Of a DNA stretch of 64,000 bases, positions 46,901 to 54,968 are shown in pieces. The first letter of the stretch is position 1, and every line of letters begins with the position of its first letter. The stretch covers positions 744,001 through 808,000 of the forward strand of contig NZ_CALSBP010000001.1 in assembly GCF_943373825.1 (NCBI RefSeq), in the 5' to 3' direction. The translations under genes and the position numbers were made by a program. Source of the stretch: Aquimarina spinulae (GTDB lineage: Bacteria > Bacteroidota > Bacteroidia > Flavobacteriales > Flavobacteriaceae). A model generated the notes under the pieces. That model was not told the DNA's origin. It made no database searches and saw only the letters and a list, made by a program, of their open reading frames with translations.

Positions 46901-48159
46901 ATAATGAATTAACAGGGACTATTCCTAATGAGTTGGGGCAATTATTAAAACTTGAAACGGCACTATATTTATATGATAATAAACTAACAGGTACAATTCC
47001 CTCATCTTTGGGAGGATTAACTTTATTACAAAATTTAAGACTAGAAAAAAATCAATTAACTGGATTTATTCCATCGGAAATAAGAAACTTGTCAAATTTA
47101 AGAGAATTAACTCTTGGTAATAATAAATTAACAGGTAATATACCCGATTTTTCAAATTCTCAATTGGTTAAACTATTTTTTGAAAACAATGCTTTTATTT
47201 TTAATGATTTTGAATCAGAATTTAATTCATATCAAGCTAAGCTAGGAGCAAATTTCCGATATGTTTCCCAAGCTAAAGTAGATCAAACAGAGACTTTATC
47301 TGTAGCTAACAATGGAAGTATTACATTATCTAGTATAGCATTAACCAGTACAAATAACAGCTATCAATGGTATAAGGATGGAGCAGCAATTACAGGAGCG
47401 ACAAATAAAGATCTGGTTATCTCTAATGCTACTGATGCCGATGCAGGAGTGTATCATTTTACAGCGGCCAATAGTATCGTTACAGATTTAACATTAACAC
47501 GTAATCCGATTACTCTTGAGGTTACGCCAGCAGTAAATGAACTTGAGGTTACGATAAATACCAAAGATCTTCCAAATTCGGAGTTTGATATTGTATCGGG
47601 TAGTATAACAATACCCGGTGTGATAAGCGGGAATGCAGATAGCGAAACACTTGTTAATCTTGGAGCCAATACCGGAGAGAATAAAACGGTTCTTATTAAT
47701 GTAAAACCTTCTCAAAATACAGGAGCACTTCATCTAAGATTTGTAGCAAATACTAGTGGTATCTCGAATGTACAGGTATCCAGTGGAGGTAATTGGCTGG
47801 ATTTCTCACCCGAGTTTTATCGTATAGAAGGGAGTACACTATATTTTATGAATAAAAAAACCACCCCAGTTGTACCGTTTACTATTAATCTAATTAATGG
47901 AGTACAGTACGATTCTTCGGTACCATTAACGATCAATGTTAATAACAGTATTGATCTTACCGGGGCAACTGTAGAGATTTTTTCTCCTTCAAATGCTAAT
48001 ATAGTTGTTCAGCCAAGTACCAGTATTAATGGTTTTGTCTTAAGTACAACATTAACAGAAGCAGGGTCCTATACGTTTATCATGAAAATTCAGAATAAAT
48101 CCTTTAAAGGACATTTTCTGGTAGCCGGATCTGGTCAAACAGGGAATAGTTCATTTTAA
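40957..48159 (+). CDS. Giant secreted five-module LRR/Ig protein
   Basis: 2400 residues, signal peptide about 1-31. Five modules follow, each with a cap (T/S-E-R-Q-A-L-[IV]-D-[FL]-Y-N-S-T-D-G-A-N-W, then CDW.GVTV), a run of 24-residue plant-type leucine-rich repeats (consensus LTGxIPxxLGNLSxLxxLxLxxN) and an Ig-like domain (QWYKDG...ITGATNKDLVISNATDADAGVYHF). Modules start near residues 35, 548, 1016, 1481 and 1827; Ig domains end near 538, 1010, 1473, 1820 and 2188. A cysteine sits before each of caps 2-5. The last 210 residues (about 2190-2400) contain a beta-rich domain ending in GSYTFIMKIQNKSFKGHFLV, resembling a type IX secretion (type A) sorting domain. Probably a surface adhesin or binding scaffold; first of an eight-gene run. 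Confidence 0.88.
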   Translation: MKQIKARLGDSIAFVLTVFLTLVLTFPLLAQVSSTERQALIDFYNATNGNNWKNTIEGNQPWLINDPNSLVSDWYGVTILNGKVTKLSFFKNNLTGTLPNSIGDLSSINQLILSGNDIGGELPASLGQMTGLQSLHLSGNEFSGAIPIAALLNAPGLSRLYFDGNNFSGTIPPQLGQLANLTFINMGYNQLTGTIPVELAQLSKLGSLYLSNNKFTGAIPQELGQLASLQKLSLASNELTGVIPESLALLTNLGSLSLGGNQLTGTIPPQLGQLSKLYALSLNNNNLTGTLPSELGQLVNMKRLYVSDNQISGGIPTSFGQMSKLENLQLGKNQLTGSIPSEMGLLSNVVRIGLSSNKISGNIPSELGQLTKIEHIHFHNNDLTGSIPISFKQLVNLKALYLYNNSLSGKIPTEISTLPKLSNFGISGNQFVFSDFQPEFAAYQANLSSFTYNNQKNADVEETLSASIGGSVTLTSNVFTNSNNTYQWYKGTTIIPGATNKEYTIANVSETDAGVYKLLVKNSVITGLSIYRNNITLSVTQAADNACGVSASERQALIDLYNSTDGANWTNTQANNRPWLVNDPNSPVCDWAGVTVTNGKVTKLSLSYNGLKGTIPASFGNLTHLTFVNLTINKLSGSLPDSISSLVNVETFTVERNTMTGTIPTSIGSMVALKVLNLGSNQFSGGIPVSLQNLTNLTALSLFRNTLTGSIPAELGNLSNLEYLNLFSNQLTGVIPASIGNLSKLKKLMLYINRLEGPMPSELGNLLSLEELHFERNTITGSIPVSFGNLSSLQYLNLGNNALNGSIPKELGNLSNLTKLYLFWNKLEGEIPLELGNLTKIEVLSFTRNLLTGAIPASIGQLPGLTNLGLGINEFSGSIPSGLSSLTSSDILNSLSFENNSFVFSDFESDFTTYKSNLTTFTYLTQGKVDQAETLSVAANGSITLSSTALTSTNNSYQWYKDGVAITGATNKDLVISNATDADAGVYHFTAANSIVTDLTLTRNPITLSIGTGDTCGVSTSERQALVDLYNSTDGANWRNNANWVTDTPVCDWTGVTVTDGKVTGLYIFDNALNGELPASIGDLIHLTSISITRHGRLTGSIPTTIGNWTNIKQIDFNANKLTGPIPTELGTLSALENINLFRNTLSGTIPPSLGGLPNLVHLTLAENGLTGSIPVSLSNLLNLKTLNFFQNSLTGAIPVELGNLSKLETLNLARNGLSGSIPSSLGGLSNLTGLSLNANNLTGSIPSELGNLSKLTGLNLFRNSLSGSIPVSLGQLSNLTFLSIEDNKITGEIPSALGNLLKLEKLYLSTNQITGSIPSSIGSLAGLKTLELLRNQLSGVVPSGLAVLATNDILNSFGFSTNNFVFSDFESDFTTYKNNITGFAYLTQGKVDQTEALSVAANGSITLSSTALTSTNNSYQWYKDGVAITGATNKDLVISNATDADAGVYHFTATNSIVTDLTLTRNPITLTIGAGDTCGVSAAERQALVDLYTSTDGANWTNITANNKPWLVTDPASKVCDWYGVTVTEGKVTELALDNNNLVGTIPNTISDLSNLKSLSLNKNTISGSIPNTIGGLVNLTNLSIDNNKLTGTIPASISGLSKLTNLSLFLNRLSGAIPSELGSLSNLKVIHIGLNQFQGQIPSSLGNLSKLTYLYLSNNKLEGEIPVELGNLINLQTLEISNNSFSGTIPSQISNFANLLHFRFKGNGFVFNSFETEHLAYKSKLTNYIFSPQDKVDQTETLSVAANGSVTLSSTALTSTNNSYQWYKDGTAITGATNKDLVISNATDADAGVYHFTAANSVITDLTLTRNPITLSIGAGDTCGVSAAERQALIDLYNSTDGANWTNTIANNKPWLINDPTSKVCDWYGVTVTNGRVLDLVLENNNLVGEISPTIVNLTTLRLLSLVRNSLGGTIPDNLNLLVNLQHLRLGDNQLIGSIPRELGQLSKLIDILLGSNKFTGTIPNELGQLTALRDLRLNNNELTGTIPNELGQLLKLETALYLYDNKLTGTIPSSLGGLTLLQNLRLEKNQLTGFIPSEIRNLSNLRELTLGNNKLTGNIPDFSNSQLVKLFFENNAFIFNDFESEFNSYQAKLGANFRYVSQAKVDQTETLSVANNGSITLSSIALTSTNNSYQWYKDGAAITGATNKDLVISNATDADAGVYHFTAANSIVTDLTLTRNPITLEVTPAVNELEVTINTKDLPNSEFDIVSGSITIPGVISGNADSETLVNLGANTGENKTVLINVKPSQNTGALHLRFVANTSGISNVQVSSGGNWLDFSPEFYRIEGSTLYFMNKKTTPVVPFTINLINGVQYDSSVPLTINVNNSIDLTGATVEIFSPSNANIVVQPSTSINGFVLSTTLTEAGSYTFIMKIQNKSFKGHFLVAGSGQTGNSSF
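43741..43985 (+). repeat. Ig cassette repeat, copy 1
   Basis: First of four long direct repeats inside the LRR gene, encoding the Ig-like domain plus the linker before the next module cap. Near identical at DNA level to the copies at 45130, 46168 and 47278. Confidence 0.8.
45130..45372 (+). repeat. Ig cassette repeat, copy 2
   Basis: Near-identical DNA copy of the 43741 cassette; third positions are also conserved, which points to recent duplication or gene conversion. Confidence 0.8.
46168..46413 (+). repeat. Ig cassette repeat, copy 3
   Basis: Copy of the 43741 cassette with more synonymous differences (for example AGCTACCAATGG for AGTTATCAATGG). Confidence 0.75.
47278..47520 (+). repeat. 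Ig cassette repeat, copy 4
   Basis: Last copy of the cassette, directly before the C-terminal domain. The fifth Ig domain of the protein (42335-42570) is too diverged to be included. Confidence 0.75.
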
Positions 48160-48196
48160 AAACAATAATTCATAATTACTTATAAAATTAAATAAG

Positions 48197-48748
48197 GTGA
48201 AAATAAATAATAAAATACACTTTTTGATAACACTACTTATGTTGCTGGTCATCGCTTATTTATGCTTTCAGCAGTATAATACCAAAAAAAATGTAATCGT
48301 AAATGCTCAGACAGTTTTAGAAAACTATCAGGGTTTTAAAGAGGCTCAGGACTTGTTCGAGATCAAAACCAAGGAGATGCAAGATACGTTCGAAAAACAA
48401 AAAAGTATGTATGAATCCAAATCTAATGAACTCGAAATTATTTCTGATAAATTATCGAATCAGGAAAGGATTGTAAAGAAAGGAGAACTAGAGGTTCTTA
48501 AAGCCAAAACGGTTCAGTTAGGTAAGGCAATCGAACAAAAAGTAATAGCTCAGGAAGAAGAATTGCTACAAGGTGTATATAATAAGATTAATGATTTTGT
48601 TAAACGCTATGCAGAAACTCATGATATTGATTTGATAGAAGGAATAACAAATTCTGGAAATATAATGTATGCATCTGATGCCATAGATATAACACAAGAT
48701 ATTATAGAAGGATTAAATAAAGAATATGTTGAAGGGATTAAAGAATAG
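48197..48748 (+). CDS. OmpH/Skp-like periplasmic chaperone
   Basis: 183 residues with a GTG start. The N-terminal hydrophobic helix (about 8-26) is a signal anchor. A long coiled coil follows (about 45-130, rich in K, E and Q), then a small beta/helical end with GNIMYASDAIDITQDIIEGLN, the typical Skp C-terminal segment. Skp trimers hold unfolded outer-membrane or secreted proteins in the periplasm. It starts 37 bp after the giant LRR gene and overlaps the next gene by 23 bp, so it looks dedicated to the large exported proteins of this operon. Confidence 0.82.
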   Translation: MKINNKIHFLITLLMLLVIAYLCFQQYNTKKNVIVNAQTVLENYQGFKEAQDLFEIKTKEMQDTFEKQKSMYESKSNELEIISDKLSNQERIVKKGELEVLKAKTVQLGKAIEQKVIAQEEELLQGVYNKINDFVKRYAETHDIDLIEGITNSGNIMYASDAIDITQDIIEGLNKEYVEGIKE

Positions 48749-49346
48749 TATATACGTTTTTCTGTTGATTGCTATGGGTTGTAGCTCTTCAATTAATAGT
48801 GAAAAAGAGCTTTTAAAGTGGTTAGGAGATCCAGATCATGGATTTATAAAAAAAACAAAAGCAAATGGGTTTTTGTTATCAATGAAATATTTACCAGCAG
48901 AGTATCTAGCGCTTAATGAGATGAAAAAAGATAACAAAACTGATATGAAGGATTTTCAGGGATATGTAGATAAGTTTAAAAACTCTAAAACTTTTTTGTT
49001 GACCATAAGTCATGATGAAGAGACAGTAAATGTAAGCAATTATAACGTTGCTAACCTTAGTGAATACGGACAGAGAATAAGGGATTTAAGTTTCAATATA
49101 AAAGAAGTATTGGTTTTAAAGACAAACTCTGGTAAAAAATATAATCCTGTTCTAACCACTATGGAAAATGCATATGAAATAGCTAATAAAAAGTCAATTT
49201 ATATGGTGTTTTCAGACGATCAAAAAGAAATATTGAATTCAGAACAACTAGACATTGTATTTCAGGATACTTTTTTGGATACAGGAATAAGTCATTTTGT
49301 TTTTGAAAACGAAAAAATAAATAATCTACCAAATTTAAACTTTTAA
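48726..49346 (+). CDS. Putative lipoprotein, unknown function
   Basis: 206 residues; the first 20 form a lipoprotein signal with lipobox ending AMGC at C19. The mature part begins SEKELLKWLGDPDHGF and is alpha/beta without motifs I recognise. The start codon overlaps the chaperone gene by 23 bp and the stop is 12 bp before the Rhs-like gene, so all three are translated from one message. It could be an outer-membrane partner that anchors or delivers the Rhs-like protein (inference from position only). Confidence 0.7.
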   Translation: MLKGLKNSIYVFLLIAMGCSSSINSEKELLKWLGDPDHGFIKKTKANGFLLSMKYLPAEYLALNEMKKDNKTDMKDFQGYVDKFKNSKTFLLTISHDEETVNVSNYNVANLSEYGQRIRDLSFNIKEVLVLKTNSGKKYNPVLTTMENAYEIANKKSIYMVFSDDQKEILNSEQLDIVFQDTFLDTGISHFVFENEKINNLPNLNF

Positions 49347-49358
49347 TTAAGAGCACTT

Positions 49359-52300
49359 ATGATTTCAATACGTAAGAAAAATATTAAGATCATCACATAC
49401 TTTTTGCTATGTGATATGTTGATTGGAATTTTTGTACCATCAGTAGGTTCATTATATGCTTTAACATCAGGGCCTGGTTCACCAGAGTTTTCGAGTTTTG
49501 AACCCGTAGCAACTACAAATCTGGTAGATCCTTTGTCGGGTAATTTTACGTATAACTTACCTGTAATTCAAATTCCCGGACCTGATGGCGGAGGATATGC
49601 AATGTCATTATCTTATCATAGCGGAACTTCATCTGAAGAAGAATCTTCGTGGGTTGGACATGGTTGGACTTTAAATCCAGGAGCAATAAACACAAGTGTT
49701 CGAGGCTATCCCGATGAATATAACAATGCACCAATAGATGTGTACAATAAAACAAGACCAAGTTGGACAATGTCGGGTGCTGTAAAACTTAATGTTGAAG
49801 CCTTTAGTGTTGGTGTAGGGATTTCTGATTATGTACGATATAATAATTATCAAGGAGTTTCCAGAACTTCATCGATAGGGTTGTCTAAAGGATTTGCCAG
49901 TCTATCTCTTAATCGATCAGCTACAGGAGTCACCTTTAGTGCGGCAATTAATGTTTATGCACTTTTAAGTAAAAATGGAGGCGGAGATAAGAACACGCCT
50001 GAAGTTGAACTTCAAAAGAAGGCAGAAAAAAATGATGCTGATAAAAATGCCAAAAAGAAAATGTCAGTAAAAGCTAATGCTATCCCAAAAGGTTTAGGAT
50101 CAATGCCTACTACAATATCTACCTTTGGATTACAAACATTTACCGATGTTGGGCAGTCGGTTTCCTTAACGAAACTTAAGGGAATGAATGTGAATTTAAG
50201 TTATGGATTACAAATTAATCCAGCTGTTGCTCCTGTTGGAGTTGAAGGAGGGTATATTGGTTCATTTTCTATAAACCATTCTATAGCACATCGAATTTTG
50301 AATGCTTCAGGGTATATGAATGGGACAAGTGCTAAATCTGATTACTTTACAGAAAAGGCTCAGCTTTTTGATAGACGAGATTTCTTTATTGGTATTCCTT
50401 TTAGTACACCGGATAATCACTCTCTATCTGGTGAAGGTTTATCTGGCGGGTTTCGTGCATTTGCAGATGGTCCAAGAACCTTTAGTAATGATGAAAATGT
50501 AAAGAATAGAATAAAAACCTACGGTGTTGGTATAGAAGGAATGATAGGTACTAATGTTGGAGTAGGGGTAAATCTTTCTTTCGGAAGAAGTAAATCAGAA
50601 ATGCAGTATTTTCCAGGAAATGGATCACATAGTAATCTAAAATACAGGTTTTATGGAGATATGGGCGGAAAGGTGAATTTTGCTAATAATGATATTGCAA
50701 ATGTAGAATTGGGGGCAAGCCCTAATTTTCCTGGGGTAAAAGGAGTAAGTGCTGCTGTTAGGAATGATGGAAAAGCGTTTTTAGACCCAACTATTGATTC
50801 TAAAATCAATACTTCATCACATATCGAAAAATTAAGCACTGGTGGATATGAAATATTTAATGACGCAGGAATTAAATACGGGTATTCTCAACCAGTAATG
50901 GTTAGAAATACATCCAACCTTTCTTTTGGAATAGACGAAAATGACAACATAGAGAAAAATCATTTAGCATATACAACTACCTATTTATCTAATGATTACA
51001 AAGTAGATGTTTGTAAACAAGATAGAGTAACCGGAGAGGTAAGAGCTCTGCCACATGAAAATATATCGTTATTAAAAGTTATTACGACTCCAGATTATAT
51101 TGATCTTGGTACTGCAGGGGTAGATGACAGTGATTTTGGTGGATGGACTTCGTTTGAGTATCATAAAAAATACGGAGAGGCGAGTGAGAAAGGAAAATGG
51201 TATCGCTGGAGAACTCCTTACAATGGTCTTTTCTATAATAAAAATTCGATTTCTGATGTTAAAGACGATGCGGGTTTTGTAACTACAGGAGAGAAAGAAG
51301 TGTTTTTTCTTAAAAAAGTGGAAACAAAAACTCATGTAGCTTATTTTGTTACCAATACATCTAACGCTGCTAGATTTGGAGTTACCGGATCAGGTGCAAG
51401 TTATTTACAAGGATCACAAACAGCAAGATTAGATGGTTTGGCAGCACAAGATTTAACAACAAATGAAGATCCTTCTTCTAAAAGTGCAACGGCAAAAGGA
51501 ACAGATGAATTAGAATACCTTGAAAAAATAGTATTGTTTTCTAAAGCACGGCCAGATGTGCCATTGCAGGTAACTAATTTTCAGTACGATTATTCTTTAG
51601 TTCAAAACTTACCGAATAATAAAAATGGAAATTATCCTAATAATAAAACCTCTGTAAATAGTGGAAAATTAACACTTAAAAAAGTATGGTCAGAATTTGA
51701 AGGAGTCGTAGACTCTAGAATCAGCTCATATAAATTTGGATATCAATATACATCTAATCATCAAATGGATGTTCAATATTCACTATCTGCTCAAAATCCG
51801 GATTACGGTCCACATCTTTTGGATTCATGGGGATATAATCAATTTAATGTAAGAGGTAATGCAAATAGTGCAGAAAACAGACATCTTAATTTAATTACAT
51901 GGCCATATCAGGGAGATATTCCACAAAAGCAATTTGACCCGGCTGCATGGCAGTTAAAACAAATAGTACTACCATCTGGAGGAGAAATTCTGGTAGAATA
52001 TGAAAGTAAGGATTATTCGTATGTTCAGGATAGAGATGCCATGGCAATGGTACGATTGTCAAGCGCTTCAAACACATATGATGACCCTACATATACTTTA
52101 GATTTATCTGATATAGGAGGGTATTCTGATGGGTTATGTGAAAAAATTAATGAATATTTCCTGGAAGGAAAACCTAATGCTGGTGGTGAAATTGATGTTC
52201 GTAAAAGGATATATTTTAAGCTATTATATGCATTAGAAGATAATAATCCCGATTTATTAGGATGTCAATCAGAGTACATAACGGGATATGCTAAGATCTC

Positions 52301-54968
52301 AAAAATTACATGTAATGGAAGTTCAATTTCTATTACTCTAAAATCGAAAAATAGAAAGAACCATACAAAATATTCAGGAAATACATTTACAGAAGAATCT
52401 CAAGAGGATCGAAACTATAGGCTAGTACCTAGACAAGCCTGTCATGATTATTATGTTACACAAAGATGGGGTAAATATTCTGCAGGTTGTGAGGGTAAAA
52501 TAGAAAAAGAATATGAAGATGCAATTGCAGCCAGGCTTTTAGACTGTAATGGAGATATTGGTAGCACAGGTTTAGGAAAAGCTATCAAAACATTAAAATA
52601 CGCGCAAAAAGGAATAGAAAAATTAGCAAACAGAGGGATAAATGTTTCATTTCCTGATAGAGGTGAAACATGTAAAAAGTTAAACCCTGGTTTATCATAT
52701 CTTAAAATACCTATCAATAAAGCAAAACGTGGAGGAGGAGTTCGGGTTAAAAAAGTTTTGATGTATGATAAAGGTATAGAATCTGGAGATGAAGCTACCT
52801 ATGGTCAAGTTTATAAATATGAACTAGAGGACGGAAGATCTAGTGGTGTTGCGACTAATGAACCACAAGAAATGAGAGAAGAAAATCCTCTGGTAGAATT
52901 TCTTCCTAAAAAGAATCAATCCTGGATTAATAGGATGATTGCTGGTAAAGACAAAGAACAAACCGAAGGACCAATAGGAGAATCATTGCTTCCAGCTGCT
53001 TCGGTAAGTCATTCAAGAGTAGTAGTAGAGAATATCCATACCGGTAAAACAGGCACAGGGCATACTATTCATGAATTTTATACATGTAAAGATTATCCAT
53101 ATGATAAGTTATATGATTATAAATTATATGAAGGAAATGAAAGAAAGTTTGATTTTGCTAATGAACATCCAGAACGTGGTGTTTCTTATTCTGTACTTCA
53201 AGAAAACATGCATCATGATAGACTTAATCTTCCTAGTCCTTATTTCGCATACGGTTTTGATAAAGCGTGGGCTTCTCAAGGGTTTAGATTTATACAAAAT
53301 GGGATGCATGGCGTTCCTAAATCGGTAAGAACATACGGAGGTAGTTATACTCCTGGAAATAAAAGCTATATCTCTTCGGGGCAGGATTTTTATTACTATG
53401 AACCAGGGGAGAAAGTAAAACTATTTACAGGATTTGATGGACAAGATTCTGGTACTTATGTGTGGGACGTACCGGGGAAAGAAATGGATGTTACTCAAGA
53501 AGGGTATAGTATTGAAAATGAGGATTTAGATTTTGAATTTGAAATAGACGTAAGTGTTGGATTAACTATACCACCGCCAATATTTGTATCATTTGGCTTA
53601 GTATTTAGATACAAAGAACAATTATTAACCAAATACGCTACATCAAAGGTTATAAAATATCCAGCGATTCAAAAAAAGATAGTTTCATATACAGATAATA
53701 TCGCATCTACGACAGAAAACCTTGCATTTGATTATGCTACCGGACGCTCTGTTTTAACAAAAACATATGATGCATATCATGGTATTGATTTAACTGCTTC
53801 AAACCAAAAGCACGATGGATCTATTTATAACCTAAATATTCCTGCACATTGGAATCATGATAAAATGGGGCAGAAGTCCAGGATATCAAATAATACCAAT
53901 CAATTACTAGCTAGTGCAGGACAGTTTGTAACCTATGGAGCAGATGCTAACCCAATTAATGACAATGGCACTTGGACCATTAAGTCGAATAAAGTTATAT
54001 CTGCGGGAGCAAGTACTTATAATGTATTGGCCGGAGTTTCTGAGTGGACAAATAATCAAAGTGTAAATACCGAATATGGATCCTTAGGAAATCCATCAGT
54101 ATATAGAATGCATGAAAATTATACATTTAAAGGAAACGTAAAGAAATCTTCAGATCGTAACACAAATTCTGGAAAAATTTATGAAGGTGGTATTGTAGAA
54201 AACTTTACCCCGTTTAATTATAATGCAAATTCACAGGACGAAAAATGGGTGAAACTCACAGAGGTTACCAAGTATTCGCCTAATGGAGCAGCATTAGAAG
54301 AACAAGATGTTTTAGGGATTTATAGTGCTTCTAAGTACGGATATAACTTTACACTTCCGACTATGATTGCTAAAAATTCAACCTATGAAGAAATGTATTT
54401 TGAGCATTTTGAAGATAAAGTAGGTGTCGAAACAGGTTTGGTAACAGATATAGCACATTCAGGAATATATTCAAAACAAATTGTATCTGGCGAGAGTTTA
54501 CTAAAAAATGTTACCGCCGGAAACTTATTATCAACTACTGGGGGTTGGTTAAAATTTTGGACAAAATCTGATGAAAATCTGATTAATCCACAGATTCAAA
54601 TCAATGGTAATACATTGACTCCAGAGTTTATGGCAAAAACAGGAGAGTGGTCCTTATACAGAACTTACATAACGCCACAATCTTTTGTTTCTGGCCAGGT
54701 AGTTTCAGTAAGTCTAAGTTTTGAAAACTCACAAGTATATATAGATGATATCAAATTTAATCCTAAAGAAGCGCAAACAACATGCTATGTATATGATGTA
54801 AAATCACTTCGATTATTAACCTTATTTGATGATCAACATTTTGGATTGTACTATCAGTATAATGGAGAAGGACAATTGATTCGTAAACTAATCGAGACAG
54901 AAAAAGGATTAAAGATAATAACAGAAACACAATATAATTTACCAAAAGAAAGCCGTGAAAGAATTTAA
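49359..54968 (+). CDS. Large Rhs-like secreted protein without the usual core
   Basis: 1869 residues with a signal-like hydrophobic N-terminus (about 8-33). The early part matches the N-terminal region of Bacteroidota Rhs/SpvB-like proteins: GPGSPEFSSFEPV, LVDPLSGNFTYNLPV, SLSYHSG and WVGHGWTLNPGAI. The middle (about 530-900) has the family segments with TSFEY and LEYLEKIVLFSKARPD. The long array of YD repeats and the RHS-associated core with a variable toxin tip are missing; only a short YVYD...LYYQYNGEGQLIRK stretch occurs just before the end. The stop codon overlaps the next gene by 14 bp. It may assemble with the other large proteins; the function is unknown. Confidence 0.75.
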   Translation: MISIRKKNIKIITYFLLCDMLIGIFVPSVGSLYALTSGPGSPEFSSFEPVATTNLVDPLSGNFTYNLPVIQIPGPDGGGYAMSLSYHSGTSSEEESSWVGHGWTLNPGAINTSVRGYPDEYNNAPIDVYNKTRPSWTMSGAVKLNVEAFSVGVGISDYVRYNNYQGVSRTSSIGLSKGFASLSLNRSATGVTFSAAINVYALLSKNGGGDKNTPEVELQKKAEKNDADKNAKKKMSVKANAIPKGLGSMPTTISTFGLQTFTDVGQSVSLTKLKGMNVNLSYGLQINPAVAPVGVEGGYIGSFSINHSIAHRILNASGYMNGTSAKSDYFTEKAQLFDRRDFFIGIPFSTPDNHSLSGEGLSGGFRAFADGPRTFSNDENVKNRIKTYGVGIEGMIGTNVGVGVNLSFGRSKSEMQYFPGNGSHSNLKYRFYGDMGGKVNFANNDIANVELGASPNFPGVKGVSAAVRNDGKAFLDPTIDSKINTSSHIEKLSTGGYEIFNDAGIKYGYSQPVMVRNTSNLSFGIDENDNIEKNHLAYTTTYLSNDYKVDVCKQDRVTGEVRALPHENISLLKVITTPDYIDLGTAGVDDSDFGGWTSFEYHKKYGEASEKGKWYRWRTPYNGLFYNKNSISDVKDDAGFVTTGEKEVFFLKKVETKTHVAYFVTNTSNAARFGVTGSGASYLQGSQTARLDGLAAQDLTTNEDPSSKSATAKGTDELEYLEKIVLFSKARPDVPLQVTNFQYDYSLVQNLPNNKNGNYPNNKTSVNSGKLTLKKVWSEFEGVVDSRISSYKFGYQYTSNHQMDVQYSLSAQNPDYGPHLLDSWGYNQFNVRGNANSAENRHLNLITWPYQGDIPQKQFDPAAWQLKQIVLPSGGEILVEYESKDYSYVQDRDAMAMVRLSSASNTYDDPTYTLDLSDIGGYSDGLCEKINEYFLEGKPNAGGEIDVRKRIYFKLLYALEDNNPDLLGCQSEYITGYAKISKITCNGSSISITLKSKNRKNHTKYSGNTFTEESQEDRNYRLVPRQACHDYYVTQRWGKYSAGCEGKIEKEYEDAIAARLLDCNGDIGSTGLGKAIKTLKYAQKGIEKLANRGINVSFPDRGETCKKLNPGLSYLKIPINKAKRGGGVRVKKVLMYDKGIESGDEATYGQVYKYELEDGRSSGVATNEPQEMREENPLVEFLPKKNQSWINRMIAGKDKEQTEGPIGESLLPAASVSHSRVVVENIHTGKTGTGHTIHEFYTCKDYPYDKLYDYKLYEGNERKFDFANEHPERGVSYSVLQENMHHDRLNLPSPYFAYGFDKAWASQGFRFIQNGMHGVPKSVRTYGGSYTPGNKSYISSGQDFYYYEPGEKVKLFTGFDGQDSGTYVWDVPGKEMDVTQEGYSIENEDLDFEFEIDVSVGLTIPPPIFVSFGLVFRYKEQLLTKYATSKVIKYPAIQKKIVSYTDNIASTTENLAFDYATGRSVLTKTYDAYHGIDLTASNQKHDGSIYNLNIPAHWNHDKMGQKSRISNNTNQLLASAGQFVTYGADANPINDNGTWTIKSNKVISAGASTYNVLAGVSEWTNNQSVNTEYGSLGNPSVYRMHENYTFKGNVKKSSDRNTNSGKIYEGGIVENFTPFNYNANSQDEKWVKLTEVTKYSPNGAALEEQDVLGIYSASKYGYNFTLPTMIAKNSTYEEMYFEHFEDKVGVETGLVTDIAHSGIYSKQIVSGESLLKNVTAGNLLSTTGGWLKFWTKSDENLINPQIQINGNTLTPEFMAKTGEWSLYRTYITPQSFVSGQVVSVSLSFENSQVYIDDIKFNPKEAQTTCYVYDVKSLRLLTLFDDQHFGLYYQYNGEGQLIRKLIETEKGLKIITETQYNLPKESRERI

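Noticed and set aside
41200..47200. Regularly spaced short repeats that could suggest a CRISPR array
   Set aside because: The spacing is 72 bp (24 codons), the repeats are degenerate, and they are in frame in one open gene: leucine-rich repeats, not CRISPR.
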